The notes below the pieces were generated by a model that saw nothing but the letters and a program-made list of their open reading frames with translations, was not told where the DNA came from and made no database searches. From Glandiceps talaboti (taxonomy: Eukaryota > Hemichordata > Enteropneusta > Spengelidae): a stretch of DNA of 64,000 bases. Of the stretch, positions 63,633 to 64,000 are shown one piece after another; the stretch's first letter is position 1; every line of letters starts with the position of its first letter. The stretch is taken from positions 21,682,209 through 21,746,208 of the forward strand of contig NC_135565.1 in NCBI RefSeq assembly GCF_964340395.1, given 5' to 3'. The translations under genes were made by a program, and so were the position numbers.

Positions 63633-64000
63633 AAAATACAAATACAAATACATATTCAAATATTATAATCTTAATGTTGCTGGTTTTTTTTAAAAGTGTG
63701 GTACGAAGGTTACATTTATTAACATTTAGTTCCATGGATGATATCATTTTAGAATCAGATACTACAAGTGAATTAGTTTACTTTATATGTAGGTTAAATC
63801 ATTACAAGTGATATAGTTGAAATACTCCTCTCTAAATAATTTATGCTATGAGTTCAGAATTACCATATATCACTCTAGAGTATTAAAGAAAACAGTATTT
63901 TGGGTTGATAATAATCTTACTTTTCTACAAATTGATTTGTATTCTATTGCTATAGATGTGAAGATGAATTAAATCCACTTAGTAGAGTCCTGGTGAAAAA

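Overview
The window looks like AT-rich nuclear DNA of an animal, probably a marine invertebrate; I cannot fix the phylum. The evidence is spliced genes with GT-AG introns, tRNA-derived SINEs, LINE 3' ends, hAT-like miniature elements (MITEs) and a very heavy load of micro- and minisatellites. No bacterial or viral organisation is seen. All exon models were built by hand: splice sites, phase and protein continuity agree across every junction, but there is no transcript evidence.

Three protein genes are supported. (1) Plus strand, 1384-11369: the last nine exons (361 codons) of a gene that begins before the window. It encodes an unrecognised membrane protein with one transmembrane segment at its extreme C-terminus. 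(2) Minus strand, 29113-13686: a complete 17-exon, 636-residue meiotic HORMA-domain protein (HORMAD1/Hop1 family). It keeps a PHD finger and a winged helix, as fungal Hop1 does, and has a basic C-terminal tail of closure-motif type. Its promoter probably lies near 30000-30120 and has a palindromic CRE. (3) Minus strand, 44973-38330: a complete 7-coding-exon, 259-residue tetraspanin of the CD151/TSPAN11 group. Genes 1 and 2 converge on an AT-rich spacer (about 11.4-13.7 kb).

The 8 kb between HORMAD and the tetraspanin holds dispersed repeats and three minisatellites. The 19 kb upstream of the tetraspanin (45.0-64.0 kb) has no exon I can support. It is mostly degenerate tandem arrays, CA/CATA microsatellites, a LINE tail and a SINE, and may include 5' untranslated exons or a long first intron.

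The most unusual theme is repeated tandem duplication of exon edges into the adjacent intron, in all three genes. The extreme case is a 44-bp unit (7616-10018, about 54 copies) made of the last coding bases of an exon plus its 5' splice site, giving dozens of near-perfect U1 sites in one intron. Other minisatellites carry known binding cores in every unit: forkhead-type TGTTTAC in the 31-bp array of the tetraspanin intron, and AGGTCA half-sites, some spaced as DR4, in a 30-bp array.
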